Source: Mesorhizobium loti (lineage in GTDB: Bacteria; Pseudomonadota; Alphaproteobacteria; Rhizobiales; Rhizobiaceae). From it: a DNA stretch of 64,000 nucleotides. The position numbers and the translations under genes were made by a program. The DNA is taken from positions 3,725,001 through 3,789,000 of the forward strand of contig CP050293.1 of the NCBI GenBank assembly GCA_014189435.1, written 5' to 3'. Shown piece after piece: positions 7,974-16,802 of the stretch. Position 1 is the stretch's first letter; every line of letters starts with the position of its first letter. A model generated the notes under the pieces. The model was not told the DNA's origin. It worked only from the letters and a program-made list of their open reading frames with translations, and ran no database searches.

Positions 7974-10127
7974 ATGGCCAGTCCTGAACCGCGCAAGAGA
8001 AGAGGTCCGATCGCCGCCCGGCTGCTGGCGCTCGACGCATGGATCGATTCCTCGCTCTACGAGATCGGTTTCAAGGCGCGCCAGTTCTGGGAATCCGCGA
8101 CGATCTTCTCGCGGCGCTTCCGCGTCAACGGCTGGCGCCGCGGCGTCATCGAACTGTTGAGCGAAGGCTTTACGCTTGGCGCCGGCGGCATTGTGGTGAT
8201 GCTGGCGCTGGCCGTTCCGGCTTTCCAGGACACGGCCGGCGACTGGCGCGCCCAGGGCGACTTCGCCGTCACCTTCCTCGACCGCTACGGCAATGAGATC
8301 GGCCAGCGCGGCATCATCCAGCGCGATTCGGTGCCGGTCGACGAGATGCCCGATCACGTCATCAAGGCGGTGCTCGCCACGGAGGATCGCCGCTTCTTCG
8401 ATCACTACGGCATCGATGTGCTCGGCCTTTCGCGCGCCATCTTCGAGAATGTGCGGGCCAATTCCGTCGTCCAGGGCGGCTCGAGCATCACCCAGCAGCT
8501 GGCCAAGAACCTGTTCCTCACCAATGAGCGCACGCTGGAGCGCAAGATCAAGGAAGCCTTCCTGTCGCTGTGGCTCGAGGCCAATCTGTCGAAGAAGGAA
8601 ATCCTGCAGCTCTATCTCGACCGCGCCTATATGGGCGGCGGCACGTTCGGCATCGAGGCGGCCGCCGACTTCTATTTCGGCAAGAGCGTCAAGGACCTGA
8701 ACCTCGCCGAGGCGGCGATGCTGGCCGGGCTGTTCAAGGCGCCGACCAAATATGCGCCGCACATCAACCTGCCGGCGGCGCGTGCGCGCGCCAATGTGGT
8801 GCTGTCCAACCTTGTCGACGCCGGCTTCATGACCGAGGGTCAGGTGCTGCAGGCAAGGCTGCATCCGGCCGATGTCGTTGATCGCGGCGAACAGAAAAGT
8901 CCCGATTATTACCTCGACTGGGCGTTCGACGAGGTCAAGAAGATCGCCAAACCGGGCCAGCACTCGCTCGTTGCCCACACGACCTTCGACGCCAACATCC
9001 AGAAGGCGGCGGAAGAATCGGTGGAGTTCCACCTGCGCCAGTTCGGCAAAGAATATAACGTCACCGAGGGCGCGGTCGTCGTCATCGAGACCAACGGCGC
9101 CGTGCGCGCCATCGTCGGTGGCCGCGACTATGGCGCCAGCCAGTTCAACCGCGCCACCAAGGCGCTGCGCCAGACCGGTTCGTCGTTCAAACCCTATGTC
9201 TATGCAACCGCGATGGAACACGGCTTCACCCCCAACTCCATCATCTCCGGCGGCCCGATCAGCTGGGGCAGCTGGTCACCGCACAACTACAGCGGCGGAT
9301 CGGCGGGCAACGTCACGCTGATCATGGCAATGGCCAAATCGATCAACACCGTGCCGGTGCGGCTGGCCAAGGACTATCTCGGTATTCCGCCGATCAAGGC
9401 CATGGCCGAGGCGATGGGTGTGGAATCGCCGCTTGAAGCGCACAAGACCATGGTGCTCGGCACCTCGGGCATGACGGTGATGGACCAGGCGACGGGCTAC
9501 AGCGTGTTCGCCGACAACGGCTTCGTCGGCTCCCGGCACGGCATCACCCAGCTGGTGACCCGAACCGGCGAGGTCGTTTATGATTTCGCCAAGGATGCGC
9601 CGCCGCCACACCGGGTGCTGTCGGAGCAGGCGCTCAAATCGATGAACACCATGCTGGCCGCGGTGCCGGTGATGGGCACGGCGCGGCGGGCTCAACTTCC
9701 CAACATCGTCGTCGCCGGCAAGACCGGCACGACCCAGTCCTACCGCGACGCCTGGTTTGTCGGCTTCACCGGGAACTATACGGCGGCGGTGTGGATGGGC
9801 AATGACGACTTCACGCCGACCAAGAACATGACCGGTGGCTCGCTGCCGGCGATGGTGTGGCAGCGACTGATGGTCTACGCGCACCAGAACATCGACCTCA
9901 AGCCGATCCCGGGCATCGACAAGCCCTTCGTCGACGAGGAGATCGCGGCCAAGGCCGAGGAAGCGCAGAAGAAGACCGACGCGCAGGCGGCGGCCGATGC
10001 AGCCGCCGAACGGCCGCCGGTGCTGTCCAGCCGGACCACGCAGACGCTGCGGGACATGACCAAGCTGTTCCAGTCGGCGCCTGCCCTCAGTATGCCTCAA
10101 CCGCCGGAGACGCTGTCGGCGCTTTGA
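7974..10127 (+). CDS. Penicillin-binding protein 1A, bifunctional transglycosylase/transpeptidase
   Basis: A 717-residue class A PBP that polymerises and cross-links peptidoglycan in the periplasm. A cytoplasmic N-terminus of about 65 residues is followed by one membrane segment (about 68-84). The GT51 domain has Glu137 in TEDRRFFDHYG and the QGGSSITQQLAKNL block near 167. The transpeptidase domain has Ser403-x-x-Lys406 (SSFKP), SIN at 456-458 and KTGTT at 583-587. The C-terminal tail is Ala/Lys-rich and short. The ATG at 7974 is preceded by weak ribosome-site sequence. The long N-terminal cytoplasmic stretch and length fit the PBP1a/PBP1c-like class A enzymes of Rhizobiales. The neighbours downstream are small envelope proteins, not an obvious operon. 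Confidence 0.93.
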   Translation: MASPEPRKRRGPIAARLLALDAWIDSSLYEIGFKARQFWESATIFSRRFRVNGWRRGVIELLSEGFTLGAGGIVVMLALAVPAFQDTAGDWRAQGDFAVTFLDRYGNEIGQRGIIQRDSVPVDEMPDHVIKAVLATEDRRFFDHYGIDVLGLSRAIFENVRANSVVQGGSSITQQLAKNLFLTNERTLERKIKEAFLSLWLEANLSKKEILQLYLDRAYMGGGTFGIEAAADFYFGKSVKDLNLAEAAMLAGLFKAPTKYAPHINLPAARARANVVLSNLVDAGFMTEGQVLQARLHPADVVDRGEQKSPDYYLDWAFDEVKKIAKPGQHSLVAHTTFDANIQKAAEESVEFHLRQFGKEYNVTEGAVVVIETNGAVRAIVGGRDYGASQFNRATKALRQTGSSFKPYVYATAMEHGFTPNSIISGGPISWGSWSPHNYSGGSAGNVTLIMAMAKSINTVPVRLAKDYLGIPPIKAMAEAMGVESPLEAHKTMVLGTSGMTVMDQATGYSVFADNGFVGSRHGITQLVTRTGEVVYDFAKDAPPPHRVLSEQALKSMNTMLAAVPVMGTARRAQLPNIVVAGKTGTTQSYRDAWFVGFTGNYTAAVWMGNDDFTPTKNMTGGSLPAMVWQRLMVYAHQNIDLKPIPGIDKPFVDEEIAAKAEEAQKKTDAQAAADAAAERPPVLSSRTTQTLRDMTKLFQSAPALSMPQPPETLSAL

Positions 10128-10230
10128 CCCTTTCCGACTGGTCTGGGCGGGCAAATCCATCGGCCCGCTTGCCACAAGGCCCCACGCCGCGATATCCCCG
10201 AGCGGCAACTCTTCGTGTCCCCGGCCCTTC

Positions 10231-10815
10231 ATGCTCAAAACTGCCTTCCTGACGCTGCTTTCGCTTGCCATAGCCATCGTCGGCGGTGGCGGCAGCGTCT
10301 GGTATGCGCTGAAAGTCCAGGATGGCGTCGGCGCCATCCGGATCGGCCAATGGACGGCCTTTCCCGATATCGGCACGCCGTCCGCCGATCCCTATTCCAA
10401 GGCCCGCGTGGCGCGCGAGGGCGTGCTTGCGCTCGGCCGCGCCGAAGGGCTGTCCTTTGTCGCCGAGCGCGACACGGGCGGCGCCGAGCTCAAGCGCGAA
10501 TGCACCTACACCATCGAAGGCGGATTCCCGACGGCGCGGTTCTGGACGCTCTATGCCGCCGACCAGTCGCTCGGCGTGGTCGAAACCGGCAAACCCCGGC
10601 TAGCGGCGCTGCAGTCCTATGGGGTGGTGCGCCAGCCCGACAATTCGGTCATCATTTCCGCCGGCCATCACCCTATGCCGGGCAACTGGCTGCTGACGGA
10701 CGGCTTCGGCAGGATGTATTTCGTGCTGACCTTCTACGACACGCCGATCGCCAGCAGCACCGGCCTGTCTGATGTCTCGCTGCCGCATATCGTCAAGGTC
10801 GGCTGCGATGCGTAG
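10231..10815 (+). CDS. DUF1214 family protein, membrane-anchored
   Basis: A 194-residue protein with one N-terminal membrane segment (about residues 5-26, LLSLAIAIVGGGGSVWYAL). The body contains CTYTIEG, PTARFWTLYAAD and the C-terminal block DGFGRMYFVLTFYDTPIAS, which I associate with DUF1214. In many proteobacteria DUF1214 is the C-terminal domain of a larger DUF1254-DUF1214 protein. Here it is a separate gene overlapping a DUF1254 gene by 8 bases, in the reverse of the fused order. The function is unknown; it probably acts at or outside the cytoplasmic membrane together with its partner. Confidence 0.78.
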   Translation: MLKTAFLTLLSLAIAIVGGGGSVWYALKVQDGVGAIRIGQWTAFPDIGTPSADPYSKARVAREGVLALGRAEGLSFVAERDTGGAELKRECTYTIEGGFPTARFWTLYAADQSLGVVETGKPRLAALQSYGVVRQPDNSVIISAGHHPMPGNWLLTDGFGRMYFVLTFYDTPIASSTGLSDVSLPHIVKVGCDA

Positions 10816-11377
10816 TTTCTATGCGGCGATGCGCGGACTTCTGCATGCCATCCTGCTCGGCCTGCTCGGCGCCGGCATCGTGCACATCGCCGTGCTGCTT
10901 CTGGTGCCTGAATTTTCCGAACGCGATGCCTGGTCGCGGCTGTCCATGGCGTCGGATCTCTACAGGATGACGCGGCTCGATGCCGAGGCCGGCGGCGCGC
11001 CCGTGGTGAAATCCGTCGACCCGCTGTTTTACGCAACGGCGTGCCGTTTCGACCTGGGCGAAGGCATGGTCCGCATCAAGGCGCCCGGACATGTCCCGTT
11101 CTGGTCGGTGTCGGTCTATGACCGCAGCGGCCACAACATCTATTCCTTCAACGACCACACGGCGAACGGCGGCGTGCTGGATGCCGTCGTGCTGACGCCG
11201 GCGCAGATGATCGACGTGCGCAAGGACCTTCCCGAGGACCTTCAGGGAGCGATCTTTGTCGAAGCGCCGATCGAGGAAGGCATCTTCGTCATCCGCGCCT
11301 TCGTGCCCGATGACAGCTGGAAGCCGATCGTATCGCGCTTCTTCGAGCAGAGTTCCTGCGAGCTGCAGGACTTCTAG
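10808..11377 (+). CDS. DUF1254 family protein, membrane-anchored partner of the DUF1214 protein
   Basis: A 189-residue protein. The ATG at 10808 overlaps the upstream stop by eight bases, a translational-coupling arrangement. A longer frame from 10772 was rejected because it starts inside the upstream gene and precedes the membrane segment (about residues 8-32, GLLHAILLGLLGAGIVHIAVLLLV). The body contains DPLFYATACRFDL, FWSVSVYDRSGHNIYSFND and a C-terminal FVIRAFVPDD block typical of DUF1254 fragments. The two proteins look like a split version of the DUF1254-DUF1214 fusion. The role is unknown. Confidence 0.76.
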   Translation: MRSFYAAMRGLLHAILLGLLGAGIVHIAVLLLVPEFSERDAWSRLSMASDLYRMTRLDAEAGGAPVVKSVDPLFYATACRFDLGEGMVRIKAPGHVPFWSVSVYDRSGHNIYSFNDHTANGGVLDAVVLTPAQMIDVRKDLPEDLQGAIFVEAPIEEGIFVIRAFVPDDSWKPIVSRFFEQSSCELQDF

Positions 11378-11414
11378 ATATGATCCCGGACCAATGGTCC
11401 GTGGCTGCCGAAAC

Positions 11415-11603
11415 TCAGTGATGCGGAACCGGTTTCGTGTGCGGTGATCCCGGCTTGTCGGGGTCGACCGGCCGCACTTCGCCGGCGCTCGACCGCTCAT
11501 AGCGGATGCCGGGAAAGATGATCACCGCCGCCGGCATTTCGGCGGTTTGCTTTGCTCTGGTGTTTGGTGCCGTACGCGGCACGAAAGACAGTACCATGCC
11601 CAT
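11415..11603 (-). CDS. Small conserved-looking hypothetical protein
   Basis: A 62-residue basic protein read from ATG 11603 (ATG 11597 also possible). It has no signal peptide or membrane segment. It contains AAVIIFPGIRYERSS followed by a Pro- and Lys-rich tail. The 'ifpGvRYER' string recalls small Rhizobiales hypothetical proteins, but I cannot name a family. It is isolated between the DUF1254 gene and the DUF2336 gene, on the opposite strand. Confidence 0.45.
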   Translation of the reverse strand: MGMVLSFVPRTAPNTRAKQTAEMPAAVIIFPGIRYERSSAGEVRPVDPDKPGSPHTKPVPHH

Positions 11604-11676
11604 GGTTCGCGCATTCCTCTCGGTTTCCCCGGAGCACAACGCAACGCCTCCAAATATCATTAAGGCCGGCAGAGGG

Positions 11677-11691
11677 TTAACGGAGCGCTAA
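11677..11691 (+). promoter_or_regulatory. CtrA-like box (TTAA-N7-CTAA)
   Basis: The bases TTAACGGAGCGCTAA have the 4-7-4 spacing of CtrA sites with one mismatch in the second half. The box lies about 85 bases before the proposed GTG start of the DUF2336 gene. A single near-match can occur by chance. Confidence 0.3.
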
Positions 11692-11775
11692 CGGATCGTC
11701 GCTAACTTGATCTTTGTTCCAAGTCAGGGCGTCCTGACCTGAGGCAAACGCGAAGCCGAGACAGTCCGGTGGAGC

Positions 11776-12849
11776 GTGGTCGAGATTGTGTCGAGTACGG
11801 GCGTATCCTTCGTGTCATCTTTGGACTTCAGGCAAATCGCGGTACGAAAAGACTCGGGAAAGGCCGAAAGGCTGTTCCGCGCCGCGGTGTCGGCGTTCTG
11901 CTCGCTCACCCGCCCTTCACGCCGTGAGATCGGCCAGCTCGAAGACCTGACGCTGCCGCTGTTCGACAATGTGTCCGTCGAATCCCGCCGCTATGTGGCG
12001 GCCGCCCTTTCCGAATGCGAATATGCCCCCGGCGCGTTGGTGCGCCGTCTCTGCGAGGAACCGGTCGACATTGCCGCGCCGCTGCTCATCCGCTCACGCG
12101 CCGTCAGCGACATCGATCTCATCGCGCTGATCGGGCGACATGGCCTGCCGCATGCCCGCGCCATTGCGCGCCGCAAGGGCCTGAACCCAACCATCGCCGA
12201 TCTGATCAGGGCGCTGGAAAGGCCAAGCCTGGTGCGCGTGCGGGAGCCGGACGCGAAAGCCATCGCAGCAGAAGAGATCGTGCCGGTGAGCACGGAAACT
12301 GCCTCCGACGAGTCCGCCCGAGAACAGGCGCTCGGCATCGCAGCCGAGAATGCACGGCGCAGGCTGCGCTCGATGATGCGCACGGGCGACGAGGCGGCAG
12401 CGACGAACACCGATCCTTTCACGGGCGCCGACACCTATGTGAAATTGCGCGAGACAGCGCTGACGGGAAACGCCGCGTTCTTCCAGACCGCGCTCGCCGA
12501 TGCGCTCGATATCGATTTCTCGACCGCGCGCTCGCTCACCGCCAACCAGAACTACGCGTCGCTGCTTGCGGCACTGCGCTCGCTGGACCTCGGCGAGGAC
12601 AAGGCCTTCCTGATCACCGTTGCCGTCTACCCCAGCCAATTCCCACATCCGCAGGCTATCCGCACCTTCCTCGACCGCTACCGCCTGCTGCATCACGAGG
12701 CGGCCCAGGACAAAGTGCGGCACTGGAAAGCCGAGACCCTCTCGAGGGTGGTTCGCGACGCCGCACCGGCAAACAGCGATAGCCGCATGGCATCGAACAG
12801 CGACGATGCGGCTGAGACGTCCGGCCTCAGGGCGTCTTCACGGAAATAA
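11776..12849 (+). CDS. DUF2336 domain protein
   Basis: A 357-residue soluble alpha-helical protein without signal peptide. The N-terminal part (SRREIGQLEDLTLPLFDNVS, AALSECEYAPGALVRRLCEE, IARRKGLNPTIADLI) is made of repeated short helices as in DUF2336, a HEAT-like family common in Alphaproteobacteria and often linked to two-component signalling. The start GTG at 11776 is the first in frame; later GTG codons (about 11791, 11812) are alternatives, so the N-terminus is uncertain. The gene is convergent with the DUF1491 gene and its 3' end overlaps it by 23 bases. A CtrA-like box lies upstream. Confidence 0.72.
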   Translation: MVEIVSSTGVSFVSSLDFRQIAVRKDSGKAERLFRAAVSAFCSLTRPSRREIGQLEDLTLPLFDNVSVESRRYVAAALSECEYAPGALVRRLCEEPVDIAAPLLIRSRAVSDIDLIALIGRHGLPHARAIARRKGLNPTIADLIRALERPSLVRVREPDAKAIAAEEIVPVSTETASDESAREQALGIAAENARRRLRSMMRTGDEAAATNTDPFTGADTYVKLRETALTGNAAFFQTALADALDIDFSTARSLTANQNYASLLAALRSLDLGEDKAFLITVAVYPSQFPHPQAIRTFLDRYRLLHHEAAQDKVRHWKAETLSRVVRDAAPANSDSRMASNSDDAAETSGLRASSRK

Positions 12850-13174
12850 GCTCCTCGACGGGCACGGTGCCGGCCTCGATCTCGACCACCCAGATGTCGG
12901 GATCGAATTTCTTCTCCCTTTCCAGCCTGGCGTCGAGCACGGCGGCATCGTCGCCGGCGCCGAGCAGACTGAAAAATCGGTCGTCGGGCTTGGCCGAATC
13001 GTAGCTTGTCTGCGGCGCCGGACCGAACAGGGCAACCTCGCCCAGCCTGCCCCGCGCCAGCACGAAGACAGCGCCGGCTTCGGTCGCGCCGCGCTTGACC
13101 ACGGCGGCAAATCCGCCGGCGCCGAAAACCCGGCGCAACAGGGCCGAGACCCACAGATCCGATGTGACGCGCAT
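12827..13174 (-). CDS. DUF1491 family protein
   Basis: A 115-residue soluble protein from ATG 13174 (MRVTSDLWVSALLRRVF). A longer frame to 13240 runs into the dispersed palindrome at 13193-13227 and is rejected. AVVKRGATEAGAVFV, ALFGPAPQ and DIWVVEIE are typical of DUF1491, a small Alphaproteobacteria-restricted family of unknown function. It is the first gene of a minus-strand block that also holds the peptidoglycan-binding protein and the histidine kinase upstream, but the 117-base gap with a repeat suggests its own promoter. Confidence 0.8.
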   Translation of the reverse strand: MRVTSDLWVSALLRRVFGAGGFAAVVKRGATEAGAVFVLARGRLGEVALFGPAPQTSYDSAKPDDRFFSLLGAGDDAAVLDARLEREKKFDPDIWVVEIEAGTVPVEELISVKTP

Positions 13175-13192
13175 GAGAGAGAACTCCGCCAA

Positions 13193-13227
13193 TGCATGTC
13201 GCCCCCGGCTTGGGACAACAACATGCA
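13193..13227. repeat. Dispersed palindromic repeat, copy 1 (short form)
   Basis: TGCATGTCGCCCC and TTGGGACAACAACATGCA face each other as an imperfect inverted repeat. The same outer arms occur at 26053-26098 and, in reverse orientation, at 58842-58890. This copy lacks about ten central bases. It lies 19 bases upstream of the DUF1491 start. Confidence 0.7.
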
Positions 13228-13291
13228 CGCAAACTAGCAAGCGGGTTCTCTACCGATATTTACGCCGCTCGGCGAGCCGTCGTTTCAGCCG

Positions 13292-14089
13292 TCAGTTGGT
13301 CAGGCCGATCTCGCGCATCTTGACGTAGACGATCTCATCGGGCTCGCCCGTCTGCGGCAGCCCGAACAGCGACTGGAATTCCTTGATCGCCGCCTTGGTG
13401 CGCGCGCCGACGACGCCGTCCAGTTGCATGTCGTCATTGCCGAACGCCTTGAGCCCGGCCTGGATCTTGACGATGCGGGCATCGGGCGCCTGCGTCGCGG
13501 CATTCGGATCGGCGGCATTTGCCTGCCCCGAATTCGTCTGCAGAGATACCGGAACTGCGACGGGCGTATCCGGGCGTGGCTGCGGCCTGGGTACGACTGC
13601 CGCCGTCTTCGGCGTCGCGCCCAGTTGATCCAGCAGAAGCGCGTCGATCTCGCCGGACGCACTGAGCCCGACCTTCTGCTGATAGGCCTGGATGGCCTTG
13701 CGCGTGTTGGGCCCGGAAATGCCGTCGACCGTTCCGGAGTAGAAATCGAGGTCCTTCAGTATGCCTTGCACCTGCTCGACCACCGGATCGCCTTTGATCG
13801 GCGCCGGCGTGCCGGATGGCCGCACGATGTTGAATGTCGTCTCCGGTTCGTCGGACGTTGCCCGCGGAAAGCCCTCGATGCTGCGGGTCGCGAAAAACGC
13901 GCCGGCATGCGGGAAAGGCTGATACCACAAGGCATTGGCGGAAACGTAGAACAGCGTCACCAGGAACGCCGTCGAGCCACCCACCAGGACAGGATTGCGC
14001 GAGATCATGCCGCCGACGGCGACGGCGCCGTCCTGAAAGGCATTGCTGCGGCGTTTGACCGCCTTAGGCTGTTTTGCGGAGCGAGCCAT
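13292..14089 (-). CDS. Membrane-anchored peptidoglycan-binding protein
   Basis: A 265-residue protein with a basic N-terminus, one membrane segment (about residues 38-55, GGSTAFLVTLFYVSANAL) and two PG_binding_1 repeats. Repeat one is around residues 103-155 (VQGILKDLDFYSGTVDGISG), repeat two around 203-258 (IQAGLKAFGNDDMQLDGVVG). A Pro-rich linker separates them. No catalytic domain is present, so it probably tethers or senses the cell wall. It starts 26 bases inside the end of the histidine-kinase gene, so the two are translationally linked. Confidence 0.85.
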   Translation of the reverse strand: MARSAKQPKAVKRRSNAFQDGAVAVGGMISRNPVLVGGSTAFLVTLFYVSANALWYQPFPHAGAFFATRSIEGFPRATSDEPETTFNIVRPSGTPAPIKGDPVVEQVQGILKDLDFYSGTVDGISGPNTRKAIQAYQQKVGLSASGEIDALLLDQLGATPKTAAVVPRPQPRPDTPVAVPVSLQTNSGQANAADPNAATQAPDARIVKIQAGLKAFGNDDMQLDGVVGARTKAAIKEFQSLFGLPQTGEPDEIVYVKMREIGLTN

Positions 14090-15875
14090 TTCTGTCCCCT
14101 TTCGCCATGGCCACAGGCATCGTCAGCACGCCGGCCTTCTCCGCCTTATGCCCCTTCGGTCCGTTCACCGGCAGGCTGATGGTCACCGTGGTGCCCTCGC
14201 CCGGCATGCTTTCGATGGACATCGTGCCTTCGTGCAGCGCCACCAGGCCCTTGACCAGCGACAGGCCGAGACCGGTCCCCTCGAAACGGCGGGTATAGTC
14301 GTTCTGGATCTGCATGAAGGGCTTGCCGAGATTGGCGAAATCCTCCTCGGCGATGCCGATGCCGGTGTCCCTGACCCAGAAGTGCAGGCGCGAACCGATC
14401 CGCTTGGCGCCGACGACGACATTGCCGCCATCGGGGGTGAACTTGATCGCATTGGAGACGAGGTTGATGAGCATCTGCTGCACCGCGCGCTGATCGGCAT
14501 TGATGTCGCCGGCGTCGGGTGCGATCTGCGCCTGCAGATCGATGCTCTTGGCCTTCGCCTGCAGCTGCATCATGGACTGGCACATGTCGACCGCTTCCGC
14601 GAAGCGGAACGGCTCCGGTTCGGTCGCATAGACGCCTGATTCAATCCTGGACACGTCGAGTATCGAGGTCACGACGGCAAGCAGATGCTGGCCCGAATCC
14701 CTCACCAGGCCGACATATTCCTTCTGGCGCGGATCCTTGAAGGCGCCGAACATTTCATGCAGCAGCATGTCGGAGAAGCCGATAATGGCGTTGAGCGGCG
14801 TGCGCAGTTCGTGGCTGACCACCGCCAGGAAGCGCCCCTTCGCCACCTCGGCGGACGCGGCCGCCTCATTGGCCGCCGCCAGATCCTCGCGCAGCCGGGC
14901 AATCTCATCATTCTCGCGCAGGACAAGCGTGAAGACGTCGCCCTGTTCCTCGGCTCGCACCAGATCGAGCGAGAACGGCCGGTAATTGTCGGCGGTCAAG
15001 CGACTGTCATTCTGGCCATTGCCGTTCTGCGGCAGCCTGATGCGCAATTCGAGCCGGCGCGACAGCGCGCCGTCGCGCATGTCGGCCAGGGCGCTGAGAT
15101 AGGAGACGCGATCCGACAGATGGACGCGGTCGAAGAGGCCGTTTCCAGACAGCAGTTCGGGCGGCAATTTCAAAAGCGTGCGCGCCTTTGGCGAAGCGTC
15201 CAGAACCTCGCCATGACGGGCGACGCGCAGGACCACCGCATCGATGATGTCTTCGAGCCGGTCGGCGGTGTCGACCACATCGGCCGCATCGGCCGTGTTT
15301 CGAAACGCCGATGCGCGCGGGATCAAGGTGAGCGCCCAGGCCAGCGGGACCAGCCAGTGCCACGCCGCGATCTGCGCTCCTGCGAACGGGAACACGGTTC
15401 CGGCCAGGGGCAGAGCCAGGACGGCGACAGCGGCCGACACGGCTCCCCAAAGTGCCGCGCGCCGAGAGGCGCCGATCCACCAGGCTTCGAATGGCAGCGC
15501 CACGACAAGCATGGCGACAGGCGAACTCAGCCCGCCCGCGGCGGCAATGAGACTGCCGAGAGAAATACCCGCCACTGCAAGGGCGACCTGACTTGCCATC
15601 GCCATCTTGCCGGTCGCCGCCACCAGCAAGGCGACGAACCAGCACAGGCCAAAGGCTGCGAAGATGGCGGCCATGGTGACGGCGGCGCCCATGCCTGACG
15701 TGACCAGCGTGACCGCGGCACCTGCGGCAAAGAAAGGAGCGGCGAGCATGACGCCGATGAAGCGGCGCTGGCGCTCGCGGTCGCTCCGCCCAAGGATGGA
15801 CGGATGGACCATACGTTCGCAACCGGCGGCAATCGCGCCAGGCAATTCAACGTATCTGGCCTTGATTGAACTCAA
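14064..15875 (-). CDS. Membrane sensor histidine kinase (PleC/DivJ-like)
   Basis: A 603-residue kinase. About six membrane helices lie between residues 40 and 187. A PAS-like region (about 205-320) is followed by a short coiled coil, then the phospho-acceptor His355 in VVSHELRTPLNA. The ATPase domain has the N box (NLVSNAIKF), G1 (DTGIGIAEED) and G2 (GTGLGLSLVKG). The SHELRTPLNAIIGFSDML helix is typical of PleC/PdhS-type cell-cycle kinases of Alphaproteobacteria. No response regulator gene is adjacent. The overlap with a peptidoglycan-binding membrane protein suggests a wall- or division-related input, which is inference. The start ATG at 15875 is the first in frame. Confidence 0.9.
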   Translation of the reverse strand: MSSIKARYVELPGAIAAGCERMVHPSILGRSDRERQRRFIGVMLAAPFFAAGAAVTLVTSGMGAAVTMAAIFAAFGLCWFVALLVAATGKMAMASQVALAVAGISLGSLIAAAGGLSSPVAMLVVALPFEAWWIGASRRAALWGAVSAAVAVLALPLAGTVFPFAGAQIAAWHWLVPLAWALTLIPRASAFRNTADAADVVDTADRLEDIIDAVVLRVARHGEVLDASPKARTLLKLPPELLSGNGLFDRVHLSDRVSYLSALADMRDGALSRRLELRIRLPQNGNGQNDSRLTADNYRPFSLDLVRAEEQGDVFTLVLRENDEIARLREDLAAANEAAASAEVAKGRFLAVVSHELRTPLNAIIGFSDMLLHEMFGAFKDPRQKEYVGLVRDSGQHLLAVVTSILDVSRIESGVYATEPEPFRFAEAVDMCQSMMQLQAKAKSIDLQAQIAPDAGDINADQRAVQQMLINLVSNAIKFTPDGGNVVVGAKRIGSRLHFWVRDTGIGIAEEDFANLGKPFMQIQNDYTRRFEGTGLGLSLVKGLVALHEGTMSIESMPGEGTTVTISLPVNGPKGHKAEKAGVLTMPVAMAKGDRNGSLRKTA

Positions 15876-16347
15876 CTCAACGCACCCGTAATCGTCGTGG
15901 ACAGCTCTGCTTTGCAGATCGTTCTGGTTGGCTCTGAAACTCGCATCCAGCGTTTAAGGAATGGATAAGGCAGGGCCGACCAAGGCCCCGGCCTGCGGCA
16001 AATATCGGGATGCCGGCGGCCGAAAGCCCGGGCAAATGCAGCCATAGTAAACGGAGGGTTATTCGGCGACGGTGCCCATCGGGTGGGTGCACGCGACACC
16101 CGGACTCCGGGATTTCAGAAAAAATACAGTAAAAACAATTATATAGATGGTTATCTCGTGTTAAGAAAAATCCCTCGGATTTGAGACAAACCGATTGCAC
16201 AACGGCTCGTTTCGAATTTGCCTAAAATTTGAGGAAAATTGTCGCTTTGCCTGCAAGCCGTCCTTTGCGCCTGTGTGCCAATATACTGCCACAAAAGAGG
16301 TCATGCCATATGGACGCATGATCCGGTCACGACGAGAGGGCAAGGGC
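15876..16347. other. Divergent intergenic region without a supported gene
   Basis: 472 bases between the histidine kinase and the DUF5330 gene. The central part (about 16100-16175) is much more AT-rich than its surroundings and probably holds the two divergent promoters. Short frames here do not look coding. Confidence 0.5.
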
Positions 16348-16701
16348 ATGTTCTTTTTGATGAGAATGGCTTTCTGGTTTTCGCTGGTGCTGCTGGCGCT
16401 GCCATTGAGTGTCGGCTCCGATGAAGCGGGGCATGAAAGCGTCGGGCCGATCCAGGCCCTGTTTGCGGCACGCGAAGCAGTTGGCGACATCGCCGGCATT
16501 TGCGAACGCAAGCCCGATGTCTGTGAAACCGGCAAGTCGGCGATGCACACCATCACCGCCCGCGCCAAGGAGACCGCCAAGATCGCGGCAGCGATGCTGG
16601 ACGACAAGTCCGCCGCCGGCCCCGATACATCGACGATGACCGGCAGCGTGCCGGCAGAAGTCGTGTTGCCCGAGACAGTCAACCTGCCGGCGCAGAATTA
16701 G
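16348..16701 (+). CDS. DUF5330 family exported protein
   Basis: A 117-residue protein starting at ATG 16348, just after a purine-rich ribosome site (GAGAGGGCAAGGGC). The first 25 residues form a signal peptide (FLMRMAFWFSLVLLALPL). The mature part has two cysteines in ICERKPDVCETG, probably a disulfide, followed by helices ending at a Pro-rich tail. I associate this small Cys-pair layout with DUF5330, a Rhizobiales family without known function. The frame is open upstream to 16195, but that part is not needed and lacks a ribosome site. Confidence 0.7.
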   Translation: MFFLMRMAFWFSLVLLALPLSVGSDEAGHESVGPIQALFAAREAVGDIAGICERKPDVCETGKSAMHTITARAKETAKIAAAMLDDKSAAGPDTSTMTGSVPAEVVLPETVNLPAQN

Positions 16702-16802
16702 GCCGTTTCGACGGCGCACCGCGGGCTGTCTGCCCTCTCGACGCCCGCGGTGTCCTTGTTTTTTCCGTGACGCGGAGCCGCCGCGTGACTATATCCGGCA
16801 TT

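Noticed and set aside
16195..16347. Upstream extension of the DUF5330 frame
   Set aside because: The extra 51 residues precede the signal peptide and are not needed; a ribosome site is present only at 16348.
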